Shown: positions 11,259-24,250 of the stretch, piece after piece
How positions within the stretch are numbered: the stretch's first letter is position 1
Layout of the letters: each line of letters starts with the position of its first letter
Assembly: GCA_027924585.1 (NCBI GenBank)
Contig: BSBM01000486.1
Location: 43,704,501-43,768,500, forward strand
Direction: 5' to 3'
Length of the DNA: 64,000 nucleotides
Source of the DNA: Larix kaempferi
Taxonomy: Eukaryota; Streptophyta; Pinopsida; Pinales; Pinaceae
Translations under genes and position numbers: made by a program
The notes under the pieces: model-generated
What the model was told of the DNA's origin: nothing
Databases searched by the model: none
The model's input: only the letters and a program-made list of their open reading frames with translations

Positions 11259-14200
11259 GCTTTTAGCCCCCCGATTTAGAGAGTAATTACTTCCCGAAGA
11301 GTAATTAATGGCTATAGATAGGAGAGGGCAGGGTTTTAAACTGTTCATACATGAAACTAGGCCTAAGCATATAGAAAAGTTTTTCATATTTTTAATGTGC
11401 AATTTAGTTTCTAGGAAATATATAACAAAAGCATAAAATAGAACCACAACAACTCATATAGACTGTAAATTTGATCCATTGCCTTGTCTCAATCGCTAAA
11501 TCAGCCCTCCAGGATGATGACACATATTTATTTTAAGGTCGATGTCTACTTTGTAATAGTTCTTTGCAGGTTCAACCTTTGCTTCAATCCCCTAACTCGG
11601 CCTTAAGGATGAATTTTGACAGGTGTAGCCTCTCTCCAAACTCAACTCTGGGCCATTCTCCCACACTTTGCAACATTCTAGAATCTAGGCACTGCTTAGC
11701 CCTCAGACAACCCTAATCAACAATTCTGGTAATTTCTTATCCATTATATATCCCTAATCAGCAATCATGGGCATGCAAATAGGCAGATATAGGACAACTT
11801 AGTAATTCCTGGTGTGAATTTTGACCAAAAAAATAGTTTTGGGTGCATTTCGACCTCCAAAATAGTGGCAAACAGTCATGACAATTACTTCAAATCATCA
11901 AGAAGGGATTCTCAAGAATTCTGGGCAGTATGGTGTCAATCCAAGAAATGTCCTTCTTATTGTGTCATCCCTGTTTTAACTTAGAATATTTTAAATCTTG
12001 CTTAAGATAGGATGTTGCACCTCCTTTTGTTAGCCCTAAACCCCTATGCTCAAGTACTTAAGGACTTTTATTGTTGAAGATCATGGTTCATCTTTTCCAT
12101 TAGATTTCATTATGTCCAAAAATTAGGTTGTCTATGTCATTCTTTTGGTGGTAATAAGGTACCAACCCTTAGTCTTGTTCAGAACCCTTCGCCATTTGCC
12201 TGATGGATATTTAGAATATCTTCCAAAGTTCATTGATCATGACCCAATAATAATTGATACATATATCAAGTGATTCAAGATTTCACTTGTGACTTTGGTG
12301 TTGGGAATGAGGATATTTTTATACATCTTTGGGTGCATTTTTTGAAAGAGGATGCTAGATCCCGGTTCAAAACTTTGTTGAAAAACATGATTTTAGCTTG
12401 GCAACAATTAGACAATCTTTTCTTACATTGATGGGGAAAGAGAGGATTATTTTCATATATTGATGGATTTTAGTTCTTTGAAAAAAGATGATTTTTAAAG
12501 TTTAACAACATTTAATGGGAAAGAGAGTTTAATTCTAACATGTTCTGAGCTCTCCCTAACGCTTCTACAGATTTATGGCTAAGCTGTTTATGAAGCATAC
12601 ATCCCTCACACATATTCTTAACTCAGACCCTAATAAATGTTTGTTAAACCATTGACCATGTTTATTTTCCTTAGTTAAATTAGATTTTGATAACATAGGT
12701 GCCCATATCTCAAATGCAACATTTTAATGAATCAGGTGTATAGAAATAGAGCTTGTAAGGAATGAGTGGATAGGAATTTGTGCAATCCAGTTTTGCAGGG
12801 GAGCACTCTCAGGGGTCTTGCACTTGCTTCAAAACTGTGCTCCAGACCTGCAATTTTGTAGTCCCTTGAAAATTTAGGGAGCACACTTGCCAGTGCATGT
12901 GTTTTTAATATTAACTACCAGAGTTAATGTTTTAATTATATTACTTTTATTAACTTATACTTTAGCATCTGTTACAGCTCAATTCAGCACTTTAGTGGCA
13001 AAGTCCCAATCCACTAGTGATTTGAAATGCAACTACATAAAACTACTACCACTGTCACCTTAGCTTGAGTTTTCCCACGTTTTAGGCCACTTTAGTTTAT
13101 CTCACCAGATCAGAACAGTTTGGGCGATGGGTATCACAAATTTCATGTACCTATTACTATTCTGTTGCATCAGCGGAAGCCTAAGCCTAGGAAATTTATT
13201 TTCTCCAGTTCAGTTTTATTTTGTTCAAATTCAGTCATTCTTCTACTTGTAAAATCTCAACAATACCCCAGACAAGAATTAAAGCACATTGGATGCATTT
13301 TTGAAGGTCCTGTTTGTTCTATCAGCTAAAGTGGATTTGCATTATGTCCTGTCAAGGTTTCATTGAGATTGTAGGGTTCTTAATGTCAAAAGTGTCTCAG
13401 ATTGGTTAGTTGCTAATATCTTCAAGAACATTTTTTTATAAGATAGATCATAATAGGATGCTTAAAGTAACCCCAGGAATATAAATCCTAATTCTCATTA
13501 TATCTGCAATAATGACTCTGTCTGAGACCAATAGGGTTTCTTGTAGCTTTTTTTTCATGGATAAGTTTTTTTTTAAAATGTTTATTGATGGTTTGGGGTT
13601 TGAAAGTGGGTAAATATTCAAGTATCTAGCTTACACCTGAAATTACATCAGCTGCAGCTGAGATTCACATGAAACTTGTCATTGTTTCCTTCCATGTTGC
13701 ATTAGTAAAACATGAAATGATGATAGTTTGTGCCATTCAAACATCCCTTGACAGGAAAATTGAATATTTGTTTATTGGAATCGAGAATTAGAGGTTCCAA
13801 TGAATTGCTTATAAAATGAAATATTTAAATCTTAACAAATTCTTGGATATGCTGGGCCTATAAAATCTCTATAACTCGTGCCACAAGATGGATATATTTT
13901 CAATGTACACCCTAGAACCATTGCAATATAGACTATTTGTCACCATGATTCTAGAAAGTGTTGTTATCTTTATTTGCTTCAATTATGGATGGACATTCTA
14001 TGAAGCAAGCATTGTACCATGCACATGATGAGTTTAGGCTTGTTCAAATATTTTGGCCTCTTTAATATTTTCCAAGATTCATGTGGGGGATCTATTATTA
14101 TGGTATTTGCAAAGGAGTCAACTTCTATATCAATTTTTGAGTCCATTTGAAACTTGCGCGTACAATATTGATCACAAAGACTGGGAATTACAACATTAGA

Positions 14201-15589
14201 TTTTCTAACAAAGGGAAATTCTTAGCATTTTTTATATACATATAATGAAGATGGATGCCTAGTTTGAAAAAATGAAGAAAATGCAAACTTGTATCCAAGA
14301 AATACATTGAATAGCAGTGAATCTGGTTTCAAAATATTTCTAGTTGTTGGAAACCATTTTGCAATGCCCTAAAAACTGCAGAACAGTTTCTAGCAATTTC
14401 CAGAAAATTTGTTACATGTGGTTTACATTGTTTAGAATTTTAGTTGATGACTATGTTGATCCCTTTTTTATTAGAGGTTGTGGAGTACAAAAAGAAAATA
14501 TGCTCTAGATGGGCCTATTTTCACTTCGTTGTCATAGCCATTTCATTTCTTATCTTTTGGTTATATGTTTTTATATCTTGTAGAGCACTGAAGAATTCAA
14601 AGTGTGCATTCAGAATATTTTTGCGTTCTGAAGTATGTCTTGACCATGGATTAAATGATTTGCACTTGCTTCGTTGAAGTCAGTTAAACTTTGGAAGTCC
14701 TATACTTGTCAGCTCTTATCCCTTTATATTGGATATTGACTATCTTGGAAGTAGGTGTTTCATCTTCTCTTTCTTGATCTTTTGTACCTTGGGAGCATGT
14801 GTTTGGATGTTTTGGAGGCCCCAAATGCATTGATCCCCATTTGAAGAATCCCAGTTGTTCTTTGACTTGCAGGGATGAAACACGTAGGAAACTTTACTTG
14901 ACATGGAAGGTTGAAATGCGTAGATTGCAAATATTACTAGATACAATGTAATTGTCAAGTAGAAAGTCCTATTCTACTCAACTAAGATCAGTTTCAGGGA
15001 GTCAAACTGTGTTTGGAGCAGTTGGGGCTCAACATTAGGGACTCCACGGTAGTGTTTTCTTGTTTTGGAGAGATATATGAGGTTTGTTACAAGAGACTTA
15101 ATCAAATGGGAAACATGCAACTTGTGATTAATGTCTCATCTTCCATAGGTCCCTTCCTCCCTTGGGCAGTTGACAATAGTGAAAAGTGAAAATATTTGAC
15201 TTGGAATTTAAAAATCTTCAAGATTCTGTGGACGTTGGAGCTTATTCTAGAATGTAGGAGTTTAGAACAAATGTTTGTTGTACAGCTGTGGACCTGTTAT
15301 TTTGGGGCATGTATTTTGACCCCATGTTGTGTTCAAACTATTAAAATGCATTGGGGGAGGTTGGGATGACTAGGTCTTTGAGGTTGGGATGACAATGAAG
15401 TAAAAGAAATACAGCTAGTACCTCACCTAGATGATTGATCGGATCGAGACCCACCAACAGAGGCAAAGGAATATTCATTTATAGATTGAGTAATTTATTT
15501 TGATTGAGTGGATCCTGCAGATGTAGATTGTATCAAGGTCATTCTAGGAAGTATTTTGAGCTCTTGTACCAACATCAAAATCCTACATA
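11259..15589. other. No recognisable gene (4.3 kb)
   Basis: Ordinary AT-rich intergenic or intron-like sequence. I examined both strands and found no retroelement domain, host gene exon or structured RNA I could defend. The longest frames (for example 14,444-14,677) encode hydrophobic low-information peptides. Confidence 0.45.
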
Positions 15590-16400
15590 TTTTGCAACCT
15601 GCTCTTGTGTGTGTTTGTAGAAGACCTCAAATTTAGATTGTTCAATCCTGAAGAAAACACTGTGAAGAGGCTTGGATCTAGCAAAAGTAACCATCATAAA
15701 AACTCAGACTGTGTATTCAGCTTGGACTCTAGGGATGCCCATTCTTCAAAGGACTGTCACCATTGGCATGCTGTGTAAAACCTCCAACACATATCAAAAC
15801 CATATTGTGTATACGGTGAGGAAGAAGTTCAAATCATGCTAAAACTGGACTGAGAATGCTTGCAAACTTTGTCAACTTCAGAGTGCATCAATCTTGTACC
15901 AGGGTCAAGCTTGGACTGTTTTGAGCATTGGGTGGTTTTTTCATTAAGGATCTCATTACTTCAAGACATCATTGTGTGGTTGTGTATACTCCAAACAATG
16001 TCCAAAGCTTGGACTGTGTAGATGCTGAGAAAGAAACCCTTAAACCAAAAAGATCACAGTTATGTTTGCAAAAAGGGGTATCTCCAAACTCGAACTGGAT
16101 ATCATACTGCTCCCATTCGAATTTCCATCAAACTCATAATTCAAACAATGTCACTCATGTATGGACATTCATAATGATTAAAACCCAAAAGAAAGATATT
16201 CGGAACTGAGTAGATGCTTGTACTATTCAAATTTAGGACTATGGAAACACTCAACACAGTCAAAGTTTAGTTTGTTCAAGTGATGGTAAAGACCTCACCT
16301 AAGTAACCATCATCCAACACCAAAAATCGGATTGTTCAAGCATGAAGAACTCAGACTATTTATGTTGAGGAAGACTTGAAAAATATGGGACTGTTCCTCC
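15590..16400. repeat. Diffuse low-identity repeat of TTGGACTGT/CTCAGACTGT phrases
   Basis: Phrases such as CTTGGACTGT, AACTCAGACTGT, GTAACCATCAT and AGATTGTTCAA recur several times at irregular spacing. The pattern suggests a very old tandem array. No reading frame of interest. Confidence 0.35.
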
Positions 16401-16718
16401 CTTGACTGCTCCTATCTGAGTTTCCTCAGTCACTGCTGCAAGACACTACCGCTACTGGTCACCACCGAATTTCCTCAGTCAAATTGCCTCTGTCCAAAAC
16501 AGTTCAAGAGAGCTCACTACATCATCTTTGTTGGATACATTTGAGTGTGATCAAGCTTATGTTTATATATTCTTTGACGTTTTCCACATCCTTAAATTGA
16601 GGGATGACTTGTAATGTCAAGGGAGGTGTGAGTTGTAATGTTTATTATTTTATTTTAACCCAACACTTCTTCAAATGTCAACCTTACCAAAAATTTGATT
16701 TTAGGGTTTGTGGTAAGG

Positions 16719-16764
16719 TTCACAAGCTTCACATCAATGTGTTCACAAGCTCCACATCAATGTC
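16719..16764. repeat. 23-bp direct repeat, two copies
   Basis: TTCACAAGCTTCACATCAAT and a one-base variant lie head to tail with a 23-bp period. No function inferred. Confidence 0.7.
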
Positions 16765-17214
16765 AAAGATGATATGCCATTAATCAAGGGTTGCATCAAG
16801 GAACCAAGGACCCTTAGTCAAGGGTATGCACATGACCTCAAGATCAAGCAAGTGTGTCCACCAGATCGTCAAAACCAAGGGTGTAGCAAGTGTCCAAGTG
16901 CTATCATGTCACAATAAGTGTCAGCGAAGCTACACACTCACATATAAGATGAGTGCATATTTTGAAACATTTGTCTTATCCTTGTCAGTGGACATTCAGT
17001 TGAGGTTTATTTCATTAAATTATTTCAAATTTAGTTGTCCTCATTTCAATTAATCTTAGAGGTTGCCGTCATTTCAATTATTCTTGTAGGTTGGTGGATC
17101 TGATTGTGTCACTGATAAAAATGGTTGTAGTAGTTTTATTTGTTACCTAGTAATTTTTGTTTACAATGCTAGAGTGTTCAAAAATTTATCCATATTATAG
17201 CCACTTGATTTTTA
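16765..17214. other. No recognisable gene
   Basis: No motif on either strand. A T-rich stretch leads into the LINE relic. Confidence 0.4.
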
Positions 17215-17530
17215 TCGTTCATGGATATCCATTCCCGTTGAATTTTAAAGATGGAGGTTATTATGCTAGCCATGAGGTTAATAAGGTAGCTGAGCATTTC
17301 CTCATGTTGGTTAACAATGATATTAGGGATTACTTAATAGATGAGATTTGAAAAGAAGAGCTTAAAGAAGTAGTATTCTCCATGAAAAATGACAAGAGTC
17401 CAAGGCTTGATGATCGGACCATTGAGTTGTCCCGAGAATTCTATGTCCTTTTAGATATTGACATTTTGGCTATGGTAGATTCGAGGACTTATTTTCAAGT
17501 GTTAGGTTCCCTCAACTCATTTTATTTTCT
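17215..17530 (+). pseudogene. LINE (non-LTR) reverse transcriptase fragment
   Basis: The plus-strand frame around 17,350-17,500 reads KEELKEVVFSMKNDKSPRLD and continues through TIELSREFYVLLDIDILAMV. This matches the N-terminal RT block of plant L1-type LINEs, where the conserved core is DK(S/A)PGPDG followed by an acidic FW/FY-xLL segment; here GPDG has become RLDD. The upstream stretch with SHEVNKVAEHFLM and a stop at about 17,349 looks like the linker between endonuclease and RT. The polymerase catalytic motif is not present. It is an isolated, old fragment of about 300 bp with no tail or target duplication visible. Confidence 0.65.
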
Positions 17531-18504
17531 TTTTCCCTCACCTTGGATAATTTGTGTTGCATAGTGCATAGCTTAGGTGTGAAAATACAAGGACTGTGTG
17601 ATTTAATAGGGTTTTGTGCCTCTGTAAGGACATACAATCAAATTGAATGATGAAACTTGCCCATATTTTTCAGTGTCCATTGCTGTAACTCAAAAAAAAC
17701 TATAGTTTGAAAAAATAAGAAATAGGGAGGTGAGGTTATGGAATTTAAGACAGAGGACTATGAAAAAACAGAGGAAGAGTTGAGGATTTGTAGCAAGTTT
17801 GACTATGTGATCTAGTTTGTGGCATATTTGCAACAATTCTAATCTATGTACTTGTTTGTTGAATATGAATTAAGTTTGAATAATGGAATTTATTCTTCTA
17901 AGTTTTTTTGAGAAATCTTCTTATATTTACAAGGAAATGTTTTCAGCCATACCCATGGATCGTTTTGAACCCAAATCTCCATGTTAATACAATCTCAATG
18001 ATTGATAACTTCGTTACTTGCTGATAGAGCACCCTGTTGTGGGTGTCTCTCTATTTTCATTGCTTGTTGTTGTTATTTGTTACCTTTTTAGAACTACTGT
18101 TATGGATAAATGTTGCAGAGATTGGAAAATTGTAGTTGTGAAGAAGGGAAATTGTTGTTGCGAATAATGCATGGTTGATGCAATAATGAACGGGTATCAG
18201 TTTTGGTATCAAAGAAAAAAATTTCGCTGAAAGAGGAAACACTTTGATCAGTGAGGGATACAATAGAATAGATTTTATTACACATCTAGGCACTCTATCT
18301 CTTAATTTGCAGGCACTCTTTCATGGATATCTCAAAATTGGTCGACATGTCTTTGGATACCATGTTGATTATTCAAAGCACATACACACATGAAGACATG
18401 TTTTTTAGTCTGAGAATGTGTTTATATAATTGTAGCCATCTTAGATCTTGTTGGTGATGAAACAGATAAAGATAGTGAGAAGATTGTTGTAGAATAGAAA
18501 ACCA
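17531..18504. other. No recognisable gene
   Basis: AT-rich sequence with no TE or host motif that I can defend. Confidence 0.4.
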
Positions 18505-19060
18505 TGAGAGTCTTCGTTGAACTTCCATTCAAGAATAGTTTCTACTCGAGCATTGCACAACAGAGTTATGATGAGGCTCATAAATTATTCCCATTTTGTG
18601 TGAGGGTCATCAATTATTCCCTTTTTCCATTTTATTGAATCATTCAAATTTCATTGCCACCATTATGTGCGAAGGTCCAAATTTTGTTGATACATGGTGC
18701 CCCAATGCCTATTGCACGTTGAACTGTGGTGTCCTTATTCCTTAACACTCTTTAATGCAACAGACATGCACAATTCCTAATGAAATCAACTTCATTTGTA
18801 TTTTGTCAACTTGCACTCATGCAAGCCTTGTGGATGAGGGCTATCAATCCTTTGACTGCATGAATAGAGATTTGGCATAGAGCATAAAATGCAACATTAT
18901 GCATGTATGGTTGATCTTCTAGGTCATGTTGGGAAGTTGATTGAGGCATACAATTTAATTGAAAATATGCCACTCGTGCCTAATATTAGTTTTGGGGGGG
19001 GATTTCTTGGGTGCCTGCAGAATTCGCAACAATTAATGAGATTATTGGTGGGACCTTTAT
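18505..19060 (+). pseudogene. Pentatricopeptide-repeat (PPR) protein relic, PLS type
   Basis: Fragments in order resemble successive repeats of a plant organelle-RNA PPR protein: an ELPFKN...YDEAHKLF piece near 18,515-18,590, IPNEINFICILSTCTHASLV at about 18,776-18,835, then [20 protein letters not shown] from 18,889 and [11 protein letters not shown]. The last two are the very conserved C-terminal PLS signature ([13 protein letters not shown]...EA). Frames shift between pieces and there are internal stops, so it is not functional. Family members bind organellar transcripts. The lack of intron-like gaps between motifs suits either a retrocopy or the mostly intronless parent family. Flanks are unrelated. 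Confidence 0.7.
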
Positions 19061-20082
19061 TGGGGGTAGGGGATCCTTTGGATTGAAGGATTCCCTAGCC
19101 TATCTTTGACCCTCGAGCCAAATACAAAGCATGTTTTATTTTGTAATGAACAATTTTGGAAATGGATTATCCTTCCATTGAACCGAGAGAATCTAGTTAG
19201 TGCAAGCAACTGGAAGGCCAATACGTAAACTCAACAACCTATAGCTCTGCATTCCAATAATTATGCAATCTATTTGTACCCACCTTATTGACTAATTTGT
19301 CTGTCTACAACTCCTCCAAAGATACTAATGTTTCCATACTTGGTATCTCTTCTAACTTAAAACCTTAGGACCCATTTTATCAAATCACTGTGTATTTTAG
19401 AGACTTGGTTGGCACTAATTGTTTGGAGTTGTAAGCTGTAAATGGAACTCTTTCTGAAAATTTGATGATAAATTCTCAACTTCTTGTCTTTCATCAATAA
19501 AGCATTATGTCTCCAATCTGGACCCCAATCAACTACCATAATATTTTATTCCTTGTGGTGAAAAGAAAAACACTATGGATAGCAAATTTCTACATGTCCC
19601 TTTGGTACTACTACATTCAAACTTTCAGTATCTATAGATTTAGACATGCCTCACACATATCTTCATAGTGGAAACTACAATCCTATCAAAACCAGTGAAG
19701 CACCAATTGGAAAAGACTCGTGAGTCTTGTCAAGTTAGTCTTGAAACAAGTACTCACTAACAACTCACCCAACAAACTCACCAAACTCACTGTTACCACC
19801 AAAATTTGCTAGTCAATTTTGAACTTTTGCAATAAGCATGGGTTGATGGTTGGGATAGAGATCCATGAAGACATAGGATACAATGTCTTGTTGGAGACAA
19901 TTGTAGGGAATCAGATCCATCCATTATTTTCAAAAGGAAATCAACATTGGAATGGGTGCATCCTCGTCCACAGTCAACATTAACTTGTATCATCCTATAC
20001 AAACACGTAATGATCATTTCTAGCAATTTTGAAATGTGTTGAAGGAACTTAGGACTGATTCATGACCCCTTACACACTCAAG
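19061..20082. other. No recognisable gene
   Basis: No coding similarity or tandem repeats seen on either strand. Confidence 0.4.
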
Positions 20083-20484
20083 GTTGAGGCTGGAAATGAA
20101 TGGTTATTGGACTACAGTGATACCATAGGTGCTATTATGGAACGTCTTGTACCAAGTCTATATTATGAATTTACTTATGCTAGAGATGGAAATGAGAGAG
20201 CTACTTATTGAGACTCAAAATGTTTTTCAGCAAAGAATGAGTATCTAGAACAAGCAATAAAAGGGAGAGATATTGGAAAGCAAGGTTTGCATATATTTTC
20301 AATGGATGGAGATGGTATGAAAGGTCTAGCTATGGTACATATGTTGTGGAAGATAGAACTAGGCACTGGGAAGCATATTCATGAAATCTTTGACCTTATA
20401 TGTGGTACTTCCACTAGTTGAATGCTAGCCATTGCTTTAGCAATAAAACACTTGAGTTTGGATGGAAGAGCTCTTTCATATGGT
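20083..20484 (+). pseudogene. Patatin-like phospholipase A relic (plant pPLA I-like)
   Basis: One plus-strand frame from 20,083 to about 20,484 has only two stops (20,209 and 20,419). It reads IFSMDGDGMKGLAMVHMLWK, then GTGKHIHEIFDLICGTSTS, then a stop and MLAIALAIKH. This is the N-terminal patatin domain of plant phospholipases related to pPLA I, which normally carry an oxyanion loop DGGGMKG and a nucleophile elbow GTSTGG. Here the loop is DGDGMKG and the second elbow glycine codon region is replaced by AGT TGA, so the catalytic core is broken. The frame upstream (from GNEWLLDYSDTIG) remains coding-like and may belong to the same protein. The catalytic Asp region is absent. Confidence 0.75.
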
Positions 20485-21024
20485 ATGTTTATGGTTTGAT
20501 CTTCTATAATTCTTTGAGTTCACTGCCTAAATATGATTTGATTCATTTTCAAAGCTTGAGTATTCGGTAGCAACTCTAACCCATATTATTGAAGAAACAG
20601 AACCAAATATTTTGGTAGCAAAATTCCTTTGTTGCTCCATTTAAACACTACCAAATATCAAAGGAGGGCTCGTCAACTTCAAAATCACAACTTAGTTCTT
20701 GTCATGTCAAGAGTGCTCGATTAAGTGAAATGAATGAAGAAATTATGAATTTTTCATACCAAGTTGGCAGATTGTTTCATGATTACTGAAGACGTGCTCT
20801 ATCATTCCAAATTTCTTACTCTACAAGTCATTTCAAAATATGCCCTGAATTATTTCATGATGATATTGTTAATGAATTGATACCATATGTTTCTTGTTCT
20901 AAATGTAAAGGTTTGTTGTATATTTGTTTTAAAAGTTAAATCTTTCTCATTTAATCATTGAGAGACACATAGTCGGATTTAACTTTGAATGGACAAAAAA
21001 CCCTAAGTCTGTTGCAGAAGAGAG
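20485..21024. other. No recognisable gene
   Basis: Some short plus-strand frames near 20,690-20,920 look weakly coding-like, but I cannot assign them. They may belong upstream of the ORF starting at 21,025. Confidence 0.35.
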
Positions 21025-22130
21025 ATGGCCTCACGAAAAGGGGGGCATGATGTCCATATTGAACCTAAAGGAGGAAAATTGATTGAAGAACATCCTGCTT
21101 GTAGAGATAAATTTAAAGAAACTGGGTGGCTCGAGTTTTGTGAAAGGATGCAAGGGAATCACGAAGGCGTAGCTCGCTTGTTTGCAGAGATATTTAATTG
21201 GAATCAAGCAGAAATTGGTGGCTTGAATCTTCGGGTTACAGAAGCATCTATTACGGCAATAGGAAAATTTCCCATGGACGGGGAGTGTTGGTTCAAGAAT
21301 AGCAACGTTCCAGTGGAAAAAATCAACTAGTTCCTAAAACAAGAGCATCAAAATCCTGATTTGTGCGAAGGAATTCCCAGTATTTGGATCAAGGAAGAAT
21401 GGAGTGAGCTTCTTAAGGTGGTGCAATGCTACATAACCTATGAAGGTAGGTTTTCCTTCACCTTTCAACATCACATGAGGTTCCTGTTGCATTTGAATGG
21501 GGATAGTAGGATGAATTTGCCTCATTTTCTCCTAAAAAGATTAACTAAGATGTCTACTAAGGTTCAGTCCCATCTAAAGAAGTCTCAGCATAGTGTTTTT
21601 CATCAATCTCCGATTAAGCTATTGATAGTTGAAGAACTGAATAAAATTTATAGATCATGGATTTTTGTTTTTGTTTTGGTCTGACCTTAAAATTGAATAT
21701 AGTAAATCTCCTAAAAGAAGGATAGATCCTTCTACTTTTAAGACATCTAAAACAATAGAAGAAATTCTCCCTAGTAAACAACAAGAAGAACATACTACTA
21801 TCAGAATTACTAGAGCAAAAAATGAAGGAATTGAAGTTGAACTTAAAGACTCCTTCGAAGAAACATGAATCAGTTCTTGAAAGGAAAAAGTGACATTTGA
21901 AATTAAGAAGGTTTATAACAAAAAAAGAAGAAGAGAAACATAAAATTTGGAGCCAGAGGTTGAAATAAAATCATCTAAACCTATCTTTGAATCTACATTT
22001 AAACCTACAAATTCAGAGAAAGAAGATCCCTCTAGCAGCAATCCTAGTAATGGAAAGTCTAAGAAGTCTCAACCGAATAAACAAGAATTGTATCAGAAAT
22101 ATTCAGTTAGGAGACCTCATACAAGGAAAA
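21025..22130 (+). pseudogene. Uncharacterised retroelement-associated ORF, N-terminal part
   Basis: ATG 21,025 opens MASRKGGHDVHIEPKGGKLI and continues with LEFCERMQGNHEGVARLFAE, a KWFKN-like segment, then after a stop (21,328-21,330) in the same frame with GRFSFTFQHHMRFLLHLNGD and MSTKVQSHLKKSQHSVFHQS. A frameshift near 21,665-21,680 moves the reading to FLFWSDLKIEYSKSPKRR, followed by a charged Lys/Glu/Ser-rich linker (to about 22,120) that enters the repeat array. No enzymatic domain is recognised. The style matches high-copy plant ORFs that accompany LTR elements, but I cannot name the family. The C-terminal part reappears after the minisatellite at 24,251. Confidence 0.6.
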
Positions 22131-24250
22131 TTTTCATACGGGGACGTTTTTATCTTCGTTGTGAAAATTTTCAAGTGCCTGGGGAAATATTGAAGTGTAT
22201 GGACATTTTTATCATCATTGGGAGAATCTTTAAGTGGTCGAGGCAAGTATTGAAGTGCATGTGATGTTTCTATCATCATTGGGTCAATTTAGAAGTGCAT
22301 GGGGCAAGTATTGAAGTGCTTGGGGGGGATTTTGAAGTGCTTGGGGAAAATATTGAAGTGCTTAGGGCATTTTTATCATCTTTTGGAGAATTTTGAAGTG
22401 CCCGAGGCAAGTATTGAAGTGCCTGGGGCGTTTTTCTTGTCAATGGGTGAATTTTGAAGTGCATGGGGTGTTTTTGTTTGTCAATGGGTGAATTTTGAAG
22501 TGCATGGGGTTGTTGTTGATTAATGTAAGGATGCTTTTATAGTGTTGGGACATTTTAAAACAGTGATGGCCAAAGTTATCACATGCTGAGGCAAATTTGT
22601 GTGTACTGGGGCATTTTTGTGATTGCTTGGGTGATTATATCATTGTCGCGTGTTTTTCTACCTTACCTAGGGCAAGTGTTGAAGTTCCTAGGGCATCTTT
22701 ATCAACATTGGACGAATTTTGAAGTGTCTAGGGAAAGTAATGAAGTGACTGCGCAAATATGGAAGTGGACGGGGGCGTTTTTATCTCCGTTATGAGAAAT
22801 TTGAAGTGCCTGGGGAAAATATTGAAGTGTCTGGGTGTTTTTATCATCGTTGGGAGAATTTTGAAGTGGCCGGGCCAAGAATTGAAGTGCATGGGGCGTT
22901 TCTATCATCATGGGTCAATTTAGAAGTACATGGGGAAAGTATTGAAGTGCCTGGGGGCAATTTTGAAGTGCTTGGGGAAAATATTGAAGTACATGGGGAG
23001 TTTTATCATCCTTGGGAGAATTTAGAAGTGCCTCGGAAAATATTGAAGTGCTTAGGTCATTTTAATCATATTTTGGAGAATTTTGAAGTGCCTAAGGCAA
23101 GTATTGAAGTGCTTGGGGCGTTTTTCTTGTTAATGGGTGAATTTTGAAGTGCATGGGGTGTTTTTCTTGTCAATGGGTGAATTTTGAAGTGCATGGGGCA
23201 TTTTTATCATCACTGGGTGAATTTAGAAGTGCATGAGGTGTTTCTATCATCATTGGGTCAATTTAGAAGTGCATGTGGCAAGTATTGAAGTGACTTGGGG
23301 GAATTTTGAAGTGCTTTGGGAAAATATTGAAGTGCATGGGAACTTTTTATCATCCTTGGGAGAATTTAGAAGTGCCTCAGAAAATATTGAAGTTCTTAGG
23401 GCAATTTTATCATCTTTCAGAAAATTGATGTGCCCGGGGCAAGTATTGAAGTGCCTAGGGCGTTTTTCTCATCACTGGGTGAATTTAGAAGTGCATGGGG
23501 CATTTTTCTCATCACCGGGTGAATTTAGAAGTGCATGGGTCATTTTTCTCCTCACTGCATGAATTTAGAAGTGCTTGGTGTTGTTATTGATCAATGTATG
23601 AATGCTTTTATAGTGTTGGAACGTTTTAAAACAGTAATGGGCAAATTTGTGTGGATTGAGGCATGTTTGTGATTGCCTGGGTGATTGTATCATTGTCGGG
23701 TGGTTTTCTCCCTTTCCTAAGGAAACTATTGAAGTGCATAGGGCATATTTATCATCATTGGACGAATTTTGAAGTGTCTAGGGCAAGTAATGAAGTGCCT
23801 AGGAAATCATGGAAGTGGATGGGGGTGTCTTTATCTTTGCTTGGAGAATTTTGAAGTGCCTGGGGCAAATATTGAAATGTCTGGGTGTTTTTATCATCAT
23901 TGGGAGAATTTTGAAGTGGATGAGGAAAGTATTGAAGTACATGGTGCGTTTCTATCATCATTGGGTCAATTTAGAAGTGCATGGGGTAAGTATTGAAGTG
24001 CCTTGGGAGGATTTTGGAATTTTGAAGTGCTTGGGGAAAATATTGAAGTGCATGGGGGGTTTTTATCATCCTTGGGAGAATTTAGAAGTGCCTAGCAAAA
24101 TATTGAAGTGCTTAGGGAATTTTTATCATCTTTGGGATAATTTTGAAGTTCCCGAGGCAAGTATTGAAGTGTTTGGGGTGTTTTTCTCATCACTGGGTGA
24201 ATTTAGAAGTGCATGGGGCGTTATTTAGTCACTGGGTGAATTTAGAAGTG
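22131..24250 (+). repeat. Composite minisatellite (21-bp and 40-bp units) with higher-order structure inside an ORF
   Basis: Several dozen units begin GAAGTGC(A/C/T)TGGGG. Two submonomers alternate: 21 bp (ending AAGTATT or AAATATT) and about 40 bp (containing TTTTTATCATCATTGGG and ending GAATTTT or GAATTTA). A distinct block with GATGCTTTTATAGTGTTGGG and ACATTTTAAAACAGTGATGG lies at about 22,505 and recurs at about 23,577 and 24,258, so the array has a higher-order organisation of roughly 1.07 and 0.68 kb. All three forward frames are largely open (for example 22,806-23,147 and 23,809-24,228), giving peptides such as NLEVHGASIEV and GRILKW. The 40-bp unit is not a multiple of three, so reading alternates between frames. 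The flanking sequences are two halves of one ORF. Confidence 0.85.
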
